From assembly GCF_026130545.1 (NCBI RefSeq), contig NZ_JAMOIM010000007.1, positions 1 to 64,000 on the forward strand: DNA of 64,000 nucleotides. The letters are read 5' to 3'. Of this stretch, positions 33,095-42,421 are shown piece after piece. The notes beneath the pieces were generated by a model, which saw only the letters and a list, made by a program, of their open reading frames with translations, searched no databases and was not told the DNA's origin. How positions within the stretch are numbered: the stretch's first letter is position 1; every line of letters starts with the position of its first letter. This DNA comes from Lichenifustis flavocetrariae. Its GTDB lineage: Bacteria; Pseudomonadota; Alphaproteobacteria; Rhizobiales; Beijerinckiaceae. Made by a program: the position numbers and the translations under genes.

Positions 33095-34687
33095 ATGGCG
33101 GCTGATTCGCCATCTACCCTTTCAGACAAGCCCGTCGACGGAGCTGCGCGTCCGCTCGTCTCCATGCGGGGCATCTCCAAATCCTTCGGCGAGAACCGGG
33201 TGCTGCGGGACGTCGACTTCGAGGTCTCGGCCGGTGAGGTCCACGCGCTCCTGGGTGAGAACGGCGCCGGCAAATCGACGCTGATGAAAATCCTCATGGG
33301 CGTCTACCGGCCCGATGCCGGCACGGTGACGCTCGACGGCGAGGATATCGGGGGAACCTCGGTCCTCGATCACCTGTCGCATGGCATCGCCATGATCTTC
33401 CAGGAACTGAGCCTCCTGCCGAACCTCACCGTCGGCGACAACATCCTGCTCGGCCGCGAGCCGCGCCGCACCGGCTGGCGTATCGACAAGCGCTCGATGC
33501 GGCGGGACGCCCAGACGGTCATCGACCGCTACGGCTTTCCGCTGCGGGCCGGTCAACTCGTGCGCGACCTCGGCTTCGCCCAGCGGCAGATGGTCGAGGT
33601 GCTGAAAGCCGTGTCGCGCGGTGCCCGCGTGCTCATCATGGACGAGCCGACGTCTTCGCTCAGCCTGCGCGAGGAAGAAAAGCTCTTCGCCATCATCGAC
33701 GAGCTGAAGGCGCGCGGCATGGGCATCGTCTACATCAGCCATCGCATGGCTGAGATCTTTCGGCTCGCCAACCGCATGAGCATCGTCAAGGACGGGCAGG
33801 TGATCGGGCCGCTCGATCCGGCCGCGACGTCGATCCGCAAGGTTTCGGAGCTGATGTCGAAAAGCAAGCCGGCCGTGGTCGACACGGCCGTCATCGAGGT
33901 CGCGGCGAAACCGGCCTCGGCCGGAGTCGCGACCGCACTCGAAGTTCGTGGATTGAAGACGGCGCGAAAGCTCGACGACCTGAGCTTCACGATCGCCCAG
34001 GGCGAGATCGTCGGCATCGCCGGGCTGGTCGGGTCCGGCCGCTCGACCCTCGCCAAGGCCCTCTTCGGTTTGATCCCCGACGCGCGCGGGCGTGTCACGG
34101 TCGGCGGCCAGCCCTTGAAGCTCGGCCATCCGGATGCGGCCATCGCGGCGGGCATCGCCTTCGTGCCGGAAGACCGGCGGCTCGAGGGCCTGGTGCTCGG
34201 CCATTCCTTGTCGAGCAATGTCGCGCTCGCAAGCCTCGACAAGCTGCTGCACCGGATCGGCGTGCCGGTGGTGTCCGACCGGAAGATCGCGGACCTCTTC
34301 GAGGATTATCACCAGAAACTCGGCATCGTGGCGCGGCGGCCGAGCCAGCTCGCGAGCGAACTCAGCGGCGGCAACCAGCAGAAGGTCGTCTTCGCCAAAT
34401 GGCTCGCGACCAAGCCGCGGCTGCTCATCCTCGACGAGCCGACCAATGGCGTCGACGTCAACGCCAAGGCCGACATGCGCGCCATCATGCGCGGCGCGGC
34501 CGACAGCGGCGTCGGCGTTCTCCTCATTTCGTCCGAACTCGATGAACTGACGGCCTCGGCCGATCGCATCCTGACGCTCGTCGACGGCCGCATCACCCGC
34601 GAGCTGTTCGAGGCGAAGGACGAGGCGGAACTCCGAGCCACCCTGCAAGCGGATCTGGCCGCCATGAAAAAGGAGCGTCTTGCGTGA
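33095..34687 (+). CDS. CUT2 sugar ABC transporter, duplicated ATPase
   Basis: 530 residues, slightly long because of a 24-residue N-terminal tail. Walker A GENGAGKST at 54-62, first-half Walker B VLIMDEPTSSL, second half with GLVGSGRSTLAKALFG (here a nearly canonical loop), LSGGNQQKVVFAKWL and LLILDEPTNGVDV. Overlaps the permease by 4 bp (GTGA). Serves the plus-strand importer of the threonate locus, separate from the minus-strand one. Confidence 0.93.
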   Translation: MAADSPSTLSDKPVDGAARPLVSMRGISKSFGENRVLRDVDFEVSAGEVHALLGENGAGKSTLMKILMGVYRPDAGTVTLDGEDIGGTSVLDHLSHGIAMIFQELSLLPNLTVGDNILLGREPRRTGWRIDKRSMRRDAQTVIDRYGFPLRAGQLVRDLGFAQRQMVEVLKAVSRGARVLIMDEPTSSLSLREEEKLFAIIDELKARGMGIVYISHRMAEIFRLANRMSIVKDGQVIGPLDPAATSIRKVSELMSKSKPAVVDTAVIEVAAKPASAGVATALEVRGLKTARKLDDLSFTIAQGEIVGIAGLVGSGRSTLAKALFGLIPDARGRVTVGGQPLKLGHPDAAIAAGIAFVPEDRRLEGLVLGHSLSSNVALASLDKLLHRIGVPVVSDRKIADLFEDYHQKLGIVARRPSQLASELSGGNQQKVVFAKWLATKPRLLILDEPTNGVDVNAKADMRAIMRGAADSGVGVLLISSELDELTASADRILTLVDGRITRELFEAKDEAELRATLQADLAAMKKERLA

Positions 34688-35649
34688 CGGTGCAACAGAG
34701 TTCCGCAGTCGAGCGCGACAGCGCCTGGACAACCATCCGGCGGACGCTGGTCCAGCGGCCGACCTATCTCATCTTCGCGGCCGTCACCGCCTTTTTCATC
34801 ATCTTCGCGCCGAATTTCGCGACGCTCAGCACCGCCGGCGCCATTCTGCGGGTCACGGCCCTGGTCTCGATCATGGCGGTCGGCATGACCTTCGTGATCA
34901 TCTGCGGCGAGATTGATCTCTCTGTCGGGTCGGCGTCGAGCTGGTCCGGCATGGTGATCGCGCTGCTGCTCCAAGCCAACGTGCCGACCGCCGTGGCACC
35001 GCTCCTGGTCATTGCGATGGGCGCCCTGATTGGCCTCGTCAACGGGCTGCTCGTGACCAAGCTCCGCATCCCCTCGTTTCTCGTCACGCTCGGCATGCTC
35101 AGCATCCTGTCGGGGCTGGCCCTGACGATCACCAACACGGAGCCGGTGCCGATCGTCGACGACGCCTTCTCGGATCTCCTCTGGAACGCGAGCTATATCG
35201 GACTGCCCGCACCGATCTGGTGGACCATCGTGATCGTGCTGATCGGCTATTATCTGCTGCAGATGACGGTGTTCGGCCGGCGGGTCTATGCGGTCGGTGG
35301 CAATCTCGTGGCGGCCCGCTTCTCCGGCATCAAGACGGACCGCATCAAGATCACGGCCTTCATGTTTTCCGGCATGACCGCGGCGCTGGCCGGCCTGCTG
35401 CTGGCGGCGCGCTCGACGGCCGGCAACCCGAGCCTCGGATCGGGCCTCGAACTCGACGTGATTGCGGCCGTCATCATCGGCGGCACGAGCCTGTTTGGCG
35501 GCGTCGGCGACATCCCGGGTTCGGTGATCGGCGCCATCTTCATCGGCATTCTCGGCTTCGGTCTGCTGGTGCTCGGCCTGTCGACCAGCATCCAGGAGGT
35601 CATCAAGGGCGGGATCATCATCCTCGCGGTGGCGTTGAACCGGCGATGA
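34684..35649 (+). CDS. CUT2 sugar ABC transporter permease
   Basis: 321 residues from a GTG that overlaps the ATPase stop. Membrane segments start after a 27-residue tail; IICGEIDLSVGSASSW and IGGTSLFGGVGDIPG are the conserved stretches. Only one permease follows, so this importer uses a homodimer, unlike the neighbouring system. A broken esterase gene comes 99 bp later. Confidence 0.92.
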   Translation: MTVQQSSAVERDSAWTTIRRTLVQRPTYLIFAAVTAFFIIFAPNFATLSTAGAILRVTALVSIMAVGMTFVIICGEIDLSVGSASSWSGMVIALLLQANVPTAVAPLLVIAMGALIGLVNGLLVTKLRIPSFLVTLGMLSILSGLALTITNTEPVPIVDDAFSDLLWNASYIGLPAPIWWTIVIVLIGYYLLQMTVFGRRVYAVGGNLVAARFSGIKTDRIKITAFMFSGMTAALAGLLLAARSTAGNPSLGSGLELDVIAAVIIGGTSLFGGVGDIPGSVIGAIFIGILGFGLLVLGLSTSIQEVIKGGIIILAVALNRR

Positions 35650-35748
35650 GGCGACGGACTCCGATGACTTACTCGGCCACAACTCTCGACAGGGAGGTGG
35701 CAGAGATCGGATTGATAGCAAAGAAACAATGTTCAGGAAGGAAACCCA

Positions 35749-36795
35749 ATGAATATGATCAGGACGTTGACGTGTATCGCTTTGATTGCCTGTCCTACAG
35801 CGGTGATGGCCGCTGACGTCGCGCCGCTCGACGTACCGGCCAAGACGCTTCCCGTGCCGGCCGCCGATATCAGCCCAGGCATGTAGAAATTCATTGGGGC
35901 ACCGCTCAATCCGGACTGGAACAAGCTCTGGAAGACCGGCGAAGAGGCCCGCGCCTACGCGGACGTGCAAGCCGCCGCGACCGTCAAGGGCATCCCGGCC
36001 ATGCTCGAGCGGCTGCACGTAAAATCCGAGGCGTCGACGATCGATGGCGTGCGCGTGCATATTCTGACTCCCGACACCATCCCGGTCGAGAACCAGGGCA
36101 AGGTTCTAGTCCACGTCCACGGCGGCTGCTACGTGCTGTTCCCCGGCGAGTCCGGCACCCCCGAGGGCATCATCATGGCGGGTGACGGGCACTACAAGGT
36201 GATCTCGGTCGACTACCGGATGCCGCCCGAAGCCTATTTTCCGGCCGCGGTGGATGATGCCCTGACGGTTTACAAGGCCGTGCTGCGGGACACGCCGGCC
36301 AAGAACATCGGCGTTTTCGGCACCTCGGCCCGGGGCGCCCTGACGCTCGAACTCGTGCTCCGGGCACGGGAGCAAAGCCTTCCGGTGCCTGGCGCACTTG
36401 CCTCCGGTACCCCGATGTCCGACGCCACAAAGACGGGCGACAGTTTCTATACCAACGAGAAGGTCGACAACATTCTCGTCTCGCGCGACGGCTTCTGCGA
36501 CGCCGCGACCGTCATCTACGCGAAGGGACACGATCTCGCCGATCCTCTGATCTCGCCCGTCTACGGCGACATGCACGGCTTTCCGCCTACGATTTTGACG
36601 ACCGGCACGCGCGACCTGCTGCTCAGCAATACGGTGCGCGTCCATCGCAAGCTACGCCGCGCCGGCGTGGAAGCCACGCTGCAGGTCTACGAAGGCCAGT
36701 CGCACGCGCAATATGAGTTCGACGATACGCTGCCTGAGAGCAAGGAAGCCTTCGGCGAGATCGCATCCTTCTTCGGTGCGCACCTCGGAAAGTAG
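35749..36795 (+). pseudogene. Alpha/beta hydrolase (esterase) gene with an in-frame stop and altered catalytic elbow
   Basis: From the ATG at 35749 (AGGAAGGAAACCC upstream) the frame encodes a signal peptide (MNMIRTLTCIALIA..., end VMA), 25 more residues, then TAG at 35884-35886, and continues in the same frame for 303 codons. The body is a hormone-sensitive-lipase-type esterase: HVHGGCYV oxyanion motif, DYRMPPEAYFPAAVDD, a catalytic elbow, DPLISP acid and SHAQYEF histidine. Two lesions are visible: CAG to TAG is the likely cause of the stop, and the elbow reads GTSARG where GTSAGG is expected, placing Arg beside the nucleophile. If suppressed or misread, the product would be periplasmic. A Met at 35965 gives a 276-residue cytoplasmic alternative. 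Confidence 0.75.
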
Positions 36796-36838
36796 GTGAG
36801 ATTGAATGAATGCGAAGGTGCAAGAGGTGAGATTTAAT
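36795..36838 (+). repeat. Two short direct repeats between convergent genes
   Basis: GGTGAGATTGAAT (36795-36807) and GGTGAGATTTAAT (36826-36838) differ at one base and are 31 bp apart, about three helical turns. A related inverted GTGAATCTCAC is near 36949. They lie in the 186-bp gap between the esterase remnant and the permease 3' end, where an operator would be odd. The minus strand of this gap also reads as a 40-residue tail (ends LEAEEPD then stop), so this may be remnant coding DNA. Confidence 0.3.
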
Positions 36839-36981
36839 CGGGCTCTTCGGCTTCAAGGGGCCCGACGGAGTTGGTCTGCTTTCCGAATAGAATGATGAAG
36901 AAGCGGATGCCCTCTTCGGCTGGAGCGATGCGACGGCCAGCCTTGATGTGAATCTCACGCGATTGACTGTGTTCGGGTGCC

Positions 36982-37815
36982 TTACTTTACGGCGCCGAAC
37001 GTCAGTCCTTCCACCAGGCGGCGTCGCAGCAGCATCGTGGCGACGAGGATCGGGGCGACGGTTACGGTGGCGGCGGCGGTGAGGCTGCCCCACTGCGTCC
37101 CGTACATGTTGGTGAATTCGCTGATGCCGACCGGGGCCGTCTTGGCGGCGGAGCGGGTCAGGGTGAGGGCGAAGAGGAACTCGTTCCAGGCCAGCATCGC
37201 GCTGAGCAAGCTGGCCGCCACGATGCCTGGCATCAGCAGGGGAAAGACGATGTGCCAGAGCACGGCGCCCTGGCTCGCGCCGTCGACCGTTGCGGCCTCC
37301 TCGATCTCGTACGGAATCTGCTTGATGAAGCTGCGCAGCATCCAGATCACCATCGGCAGGCCGAAGGCGGCATAGGGCACGATCAGACACGGAAATGTGT
37401 CGGTGAGGTTGAGCTTGGACGCCAGGATGAAGATCGGCACCACCGACACGGCCGGCGGGAACATGATGGTGGAGAGGATCCAATTGGCCGTTCCCTTCTT
37501 GCCGCGGAAGCGGAACCGGGCAAGCGCATAGGCGGCGGGCACGCCGACGATGAGACCGAGCAGCGTCGAGGCGACCGTGACGACGAGGCTGTGGGCCATC
37601 AGCGTGCCGAAGGCCTGCGACGTGTAGGTGTTGCCCCCCAGCACGTCGCTGTAGCTCTGCAGCGTCGGGGTGAAATTCCACACCGGAGGCAAGGCCTGGC
37701 TGAGTTCGGGCGGCTTGACGGAGGTCAGCACGACCCAGAACACGGGGAACAGCACGACGGCCACCGCTCCCCAGAGCAGCAGCCGGAACAGGCCGTTCGC
37801 GATCAGGCGCCGCAT
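36982..37815 (-). CDS. CUT1 sugar ABC transporter permease (MalG type)
   Basis: 277 residues, six membrane segments, with the MalG-type N-terminal anchor and the EAA loop EEAATVDGASQGAVLWHIVFPLL that docks on a MalK-type ATPase. It starts 3 bp after the stop of the half permease upstream. The gene itself is complete, but its partner permease is truncated and no binding protein or ATPase of this class is nearby, so it is probably non-functional unless partners are supplied elsewhere. Confidence 0.92.
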   Translation of the reverse strand: MRRLIANGLFRLLLWGAVAVVLFPVFWVVLTSVKPPELSQALPPVWNFTPTLQSYSDVLGGNTYTSQAFGTLMAHSLVVTVASTLLGLIVGVPAAYALARFRFRGKKGTANWILSTIMFPPAVSVVPIFILASKLNLTDTFPCLIVPYAAFGLPMVIWMLRSFIKQIPYEIEEAATVDGASQGAVLWHIVFPLLMPGIVAASLLSAMLAWNEFLFALTLTRSAAKTAPVGISEFTNMYGTQWGSLTAAATVTVAPILVATMLLRRRLVEGLTFGAVK

Positions 37816-37818
37816 GGC

Positions 37819-38018
37819 TCAATCCTCCAGGATGTCGGTGTTGCGGTTCAGCACCGCGAGCAGCCGGCCCATGATGACGGACAGGACGACGAGGAAGCAG
37901 ATGCCGAGCGCGGCGGCGGCACCGACGTCGAAGTTCTGCAGGGTAATGCGGTAGAGGTCGAGGTTGATCAGCGAGGTGGAGGTGCCGGGACCGCCACCTG
38001 TCAGCACGAAATGCCGAG
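37819..38018 (-). pseudogene. C-terminal fragment of a CUT1 permease (MalF type)
   Basis: The last 63 codons read FVLTGGGPGTSTSLINLDLY and a final membrane segment (GICFLVVLSVIMGRLL), which is the end of a MalF-type permease (typically xVLTGGGPGxxT). Upstream of about 38015 the DNA belongs to an alcohol dehydrogenase in another frame, so some 230 residues are missing. It lies directly upstream of the intact MalG-type gene, as expected for a former permease pair. Confidence 0.8.
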
Positions 38019-38513
38019 CTTCTTGCAGGCGCTGTAGAGGGTCCCGAAGGCATCGGTCGAAATCGCAGCCGCGACATAGGACATCCAGTCCGGGATCTTC
38101 AGGCAGTTGCGCTCGGGCACGACGATAAATTCGGCATTGCCGCCGTCGGCCGTGAAGCCGATGCAGGTCCACTTCGCGCAGAGGAAGTAGTTGCCTTGGC
38201 GGCAGAACTCGCAGACGCCGCAGCCGACACCGAGGTAGACCGCGACGCGGTCGCCGACCTTGGTGTGGTTGACGCCGGCGCCGACCGCGACAACGTCACC
38301 AGCCGGCTCGTGACCGGTCACGCAGGCGCCGGCCGCATCGCCCCCGACGACCGCGTTGCCGTAGTAAAGGGAAAGGTCGCTGCGGCAGATGCAGGAGGCC
38401 CGCACCGCCACCAGCACTTCTCCTGGACTCGGCGTCGGCACCTCGACGGCGCGGATCTCGACGCGCTTGTTGCCAGGCAAGAACACCGCCTTCATGCGAT
38501 TGGCGCGGGACAT
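38012..38513 (-). pseudogene. N-terminal half of a zinc-dependent alcohol dehydrogenase
   Basis: From the ATG at 38513 (GGGAGCC upstream) about 168 residues of a medium-chain dehydrogenase are readable: MKAVFLPGNKRVEIRAVEVP, catalytic zinc ligands in CICRSD and GHEPAGDVV, and the structural zinc cysteines in CGVCEFCRQGNYFLC. The frame ends KKLGIS-C-stop at 38001 where it meets the permease fragment; the NAD-binding domain is absent. The join is within KKLGIS, normally followed by the Rossmann GxGxxG. Such dehydrogenases oxidise polyols or sugars, fitting a lost CUT1 sugar locus. Confidence 0.8.
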
Positions 38514-38815
38514 CGATGGCTCCCTTCGACGCGATCCGGCAGCGCGCGAGCGGTTGCGCCACTTGCCCCGCGGGCCGCGTCGTTTTGTGATTTCATCGGG
38601 TCGCCGGACACTGCCGGCGCTGGGAGGCGGCAAGGCCGACCTCCATGGCCAAGGGTTTAGCGGTGGGCACACGGGGGAGGAAGCGGCAGATCCATCCAAT
38701 CTGGATTGTTTGGAGCCAATGTCCACGACGGACGATATCAAACGGCGTCGCGGGAGCCCGATCAGGTCATCGCGGGATGGAACCTCGCCATTCGTCCATC
38801 CTGAATCGTCGTTCC
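38514..38815. other. Gene-free gap upstream of the dehydrogenase remnant
   Basis: About 300 bp between the start of the truncated dehydrogenase and the real end of the regulator gene, both on the minus strand. It would hold the old promoter of the lost locus. I see no clear -35/-10 pair, terminator or RNA gene. Confidence 0.4.
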
Positions 38816-40632
38816 TCAGTAGAAACCCTGCGACCGCATCAACTGGTCGGCCCGGTTCTGTGCGTCGGCAAGGGCTTGGTCCAAGGCCTTGCTGCCAGAC
38901 AAAAGATGGTGGATCTCGTCTCCCGCGATCGCGATCACCTCCGCGATGCAGGGTGCGGGCGGCGCGGCCACATGCGGAAGATGCCCTGCCTGTTGAACTC
39001 GTCGACGGCGCCGATCACCGGCGATAGCGCGCGGATGTCGGGATCCTTGCTCACGCTGACGCGCGGGCTGGCGAGACTGCCGTTGACGAGGTAGAGCTTC
39101 GACGCGCTGGCCGACGTCAGGGTGCGCAGCGCATTCCAAACCGGCGCCACCCGTTCGGGCGCGATGTTCGTGGGAATGGCGAGCGCGTAGCCGCCCATCG
39201 GAACGATCGGACGCCCGCGCGGCCCGGCGGGGTGAGGCAGGTATCCGGCTCTCCGATAGGCGGCGGCGCCGGCGTCGACCTCGAAGAGGGGCGCCAGCAG
39301 CGTGTGTGAATAAGCCATGGCGGCCCGGCCTCGCGCATAGGCGACGGCACGGTCGTACCAGGCCATTTGCAGCACGTCGGGTGGCGAAAAGGCTTTGAGT
39401 TCGAGCAGGTAGGCCGCCGTCTCCCGCGCTTCGGGCGACAGGAAGGCGGGCCGCATCTGCTCTCCCTCGATCCGCTCGGCGTCGAAACCGTCCGCGGTGC
39501 GCCGCAGGTTGAGAATCGGGCGGCCGAAGGCGCTCATCGTCATGATGAAGGTATGACCGACCGGCGTCCCGCGCCCGCCATTCCAGGCGATGCCGCTGAT
39601 GCCTCGCGACGGGGTGTGGAGGCGGCGGGCTGCCGCCACCAGCGCCTCGGTCGTGCGTGGCGGCTCGACCCCGGCCTTGTCGGCCAGGTCCGTGCGGTAG
39701 ACCAGCATTTCGGCGGTCGTCATGATGGGAACGCCGTAGGGCCGGCCGCGAAAGCGGGAACTTGCCAATGCGTCGGGATAAATGTCGGCGGCGTCGAGCG
39801 GCGCATGCGCCGAGACGCTGTCGAGTGCGATGAAGCGGTTGGCTTGCGCCATCTCCCCGAACCAGGGCAGGTCGCAGGCGACGATGTCGTAGTTGGACAC
39901 CGCGCGGCGGCTGTTGGTGATGATCTCCGCGCGCAGGCGGTCGATGGAGACCGCGCGACTGGCGATAGGAACGCCGAGCACCATTTCGAAGTGGCGCCGC
40001 AGCGCGTTCATCGCCGTGAAGGTCGGATCGGCGTGGACGAGCACGCGCAGCGCACGGCCGAGTGGAAGCTTGGCATCCAGGACCGGGAGGGGGGCGATCA
40101 CGGTCGGGTCCGCCTTCGTGGCACGCGGGGGCGACCCACTGGCCGCGTCGGCGACGAACCGGCGGCGCATCAGTTCCTCGGTCGTACGGGCGAAGCGTTG
40201 CCACCGTGCGAGAAGATCGAGCGAGGGATGCAGGGAGAAGGAGCGATCGGTCTCCGTTTTGGCGCGCTTCACGATGAGGCCGCGCTGGACCAGATCATCG
40301 ATCGCCCGCATCGCCGTGCCATAGGTCAGGCCCGACGAGGCCGCGAGCGACGTGCTCGTAACGATACGCCCGAGGTCGTGGCTGCGCACGAGCTCTGTGA
40401 TCATGCGCAGTTCGCGCTCGCCCTGCCGAAGCCCGAGAGTCGCCTGGCTCACGTCCTGAATGGCGAGGATCAGGTCGGGGAAACAGAACAGGTCCCGCTT
40501 GGCAGGGCGTCCATCGAGCTCTGTTCGGCCGGTCTCGTAGGGGCCTTCCGGCGAGATGCGGTTTGCCGGTTCGACCGCTGCTTCGTTATGGCCCTGCGGC
40601 CGGCGCCCCCCCGACAATCTCTTCGTGCTCAT
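38816..40632 (-). pseudogene. Winged-helix/CUT1 solute-binding domain fusion regulator, frameshifted near its C-terminus
   Basis: The main frame (40632 down to a stop at 38935) gives 565 residues with no signal peptide. Residues about 70-140 form a MarR/ROK-like winged helix (MITELVRSHDLGRIVTST, then GTAMRAIDDLVQRGLIVKR). Residues about 193-565 are an extracellular-solute-binding-protein family 1 domain (ADPTFTAMNALRRHFE, FRGRPYGVPIMTTAEMLVYR). It should be a cytoplasmic one-component sugar sensor that uses the fold of a CUT1 binding protein. Near 38960-38970, in a CG-rich run, the frame is lost: the natural end (IAEVIAIAGDEIHHLLSG, then ADAQNRADQLMRSQGFY) is in another frame and stops at 38816. 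One extra base would explain it. The loss removes about 42 C-terminal residues and adds a few wrong ones; activity is uncertain. Confidence 0.78.
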
Positions 40633-40774
40633 GCCGTCATCCGAGCGAGGGCCACGCGATCCGCGCTGAGCAATTGTCCTTCATCACCGCATTGATCGCC
40701 AGCTTGGCCTCACCTCTCGCCCGGTGTCCTGGAGTGCCGAGAGCACCGCGCGTTCCGTTGAGATGTGAGGCGGC

Positions 40775-42421
40775 TCAGGCCCGCGCCGGTGCGCCCCGCT
40801 CGGCGATGATCTTGTCCGCCACACGCCAGGCATTGGCCATGATGGTGAGGGTGGGATTGGCGCCTGTCCCGGTCGGAAACGGCGAGCCGTCGACCGCATA
40901 GAGGTTTTCGACTTCGTGGGCGCGGCACCACCTGTTGAGCACGCTGGTGTTCGGGTCGTCGCCCATGCGAGCCGTGCCATGCTGGTGCGAGCAGTTGCCC
41001 GTGACGCGGTCGGCATAGACCTTGGTGACCGTCCGCGCCCCGCTGGCCTCCAGGATGTCGGCGCCGCGGTCGATGAGGTAGCGGCCCTGGGCGAGGTCGT
41101 TCTGGTGCGCTTTCAACGTCGTGCGCGCCACCGGCAAGCCCCAGGCGTCGACGACCGTGTCGTCGAGGTCGATGCGGTTGTCGTGTTGGGGCATATCGTG
41201 CAGCACCATGGCGATGGCGAGCGAGTGGCTATAATTCTCTCGGTCAATCCGCTTGGCTTCCGCGCCCCAGGCGGGTGTACCCGGCAGCCGCCAGTTGATG
41301 GGGAGCGGAATGCCGACGCCCGCGACCGCGATATGACCCCCGGACACGAAGCCGCGCGCAGCGTCGTGCTCGTAGTGCTGGAACGTCGAGGCGCTGACAT
41401 AGCCGCCGCCCGCCCAGGCATAGACCGGATCATCATAGGTGCCGACGGCCGCCGAATATTCGTGGAAGGTGACGTTGCGGCCGACGAGGTCGCTGCCATT
41501 GGCAAGGCCATTGGGGAAGCGGCCGGATCGCGACAGCAGCATCAGCCGAGCGGTCTCCATCGCGCCACAGGCGAGGATGAAGACATCCGCTTCCTGCTCG
41601 AACGTATCACCGTCGGCGTCCTGGTAGACCGCCGCCTTGATCCGGCCGGTGACGTCGAGCACGAGTTCGCGAACGTAGGAATCGGGGCGCAGGTCGTAGC
41701 GTCCTGTTGCGATCGCGTCCGGCACGAAGACGTTGAGCGCGGAGGAGCGCGTGCCGGTCGGGTCCCCGTGCTGCTGGGCGAAGGCGCTGACCACCGTCGC
41801 CTTGCGGCCGTTGAAGGGGCGCGAGAGGGCGGCTTGGGGGGTCGGGAAGGCGTTCCAGCCGAGCGCCGCGCAGCCATTCATGAATTTGTCGGCATAGCGC
41901 GAGCGCGGCATGGGCGGGCAGGGATAACCGCCCGACCGGCGCGACTCGAATCTGTTGGCGCCCGCCTCGCCCGAGACCCCGAAGGCCCACTCGACCTTGA
42001 GGTAGTAGGGTTCCAGTTCGTCGTAGGTGATCGGCCAGTCCGCGAGACTCGCGCCCGGCAGGTCACCGGCGACGGTGCGCATGCGGAAGTCGTTCTCGGT
42101 GAAACGAGGCAGCCAGCCCTGCCAGTGGACCGTGCCGCCGCCCACCATCTGCGGCACGGGGCAGAAGTTCTCGGCTCGCGCGGCGTCGGCCGCGGTCTCG
42201 CGCCAGGTGCGCGGGTTGAGGATCGGGTCCGGCCACAGGTTGTAGCGGTTGATGTTGGCGAGCTCGTCGCCGCCGAACGTCTCCTTGGTGCGCCACGGCC
42301 CTTTTTCGAGCGCGACAACGTTCACGCCCGCTTCGCATAGCACCTTGGCGGCTGCGGCACCCGAAGCCCCTGCCCCGATGATGACGACGTCGGTTCTCGC
42401 GGGTTTGGTCTTAAAGGCCAT
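40775..42421 (-). CDS. GMC-family FAD oxidoreductase, probable sugar dehydrogenase large subunit
   Basis: 548 residues. FAD-binding GAGASG at 16-21, [11 protein letters not shown] substrate-side motif, and C-terminal [13 protein letters not shown] and GTGANPTL motifs that carry the catalytic His/Asn. This is the subgroup that pairs with a gluconate-2-dehydrogenase subunit 3-like protein, here encoded immediately upstream with an 11-bp overlap. Known pairs oxidise gluconate, 2-keto sugars, or the C3 hydroxyl of glucosides. No signal peptide; large subunits of this class usually travel with the Tat signal of the small subunit, which is missing here too. No cytochrome c gene is in the operon, so electron acceptor and location are open. 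Confidence 0.9.
   Translation of the reverse strand: MAFKTKPARTDVVIIGAGASGAAAAKVLCEAGVNVVALEKGPWRTKETFGGDELANINRYNLWPDPILNPRTWRETAADAARAENFCPVPQMVGGGTVHWQGWLPRFTENDFRMRTVAGDLPGASLADWPITYDELEPYYLKVEWAFGVSGEAGANRFESRRSGGYPCPPMPRSRYADKFMNGCAALGWNAFPTPQAALSRPFNGRKATVVSAFAQQHGDPTGTRSSALNVFVPDAIATGRYDLRPDSYVRELVLDVTGRIKAAVYQDADGDTFEQEADVFILACGAMETARLMLLSRSGRFPNGLANGSDLVGRNVTFHEYSAAVGTYDDPVYAWAGGGYVSASTFQHYEHDAARGFVSGGHIAVAGVGIPLPINWRLPGTPAWGAEAKRIDRENYSHSLAIAMVLHDMPQHDNRIDLDDTVVDAWGLPVARTTLKAHQNDLAQGRYLIDRGADILEASGARTVTKVYADRVTGNCSHQHGTARMGDDPNTSVLNRWCRAHEVENLYAVDGSPFPTGTGANPTLTIMANAWRVADKIIAERGAPARA

Noticed and set aside
34309-36060. 583-codon minus-strand open frame
   Set aside because: Antisense to the end of an ATPase, a whole permease and the esterase signal region, all clear on the plus strand.
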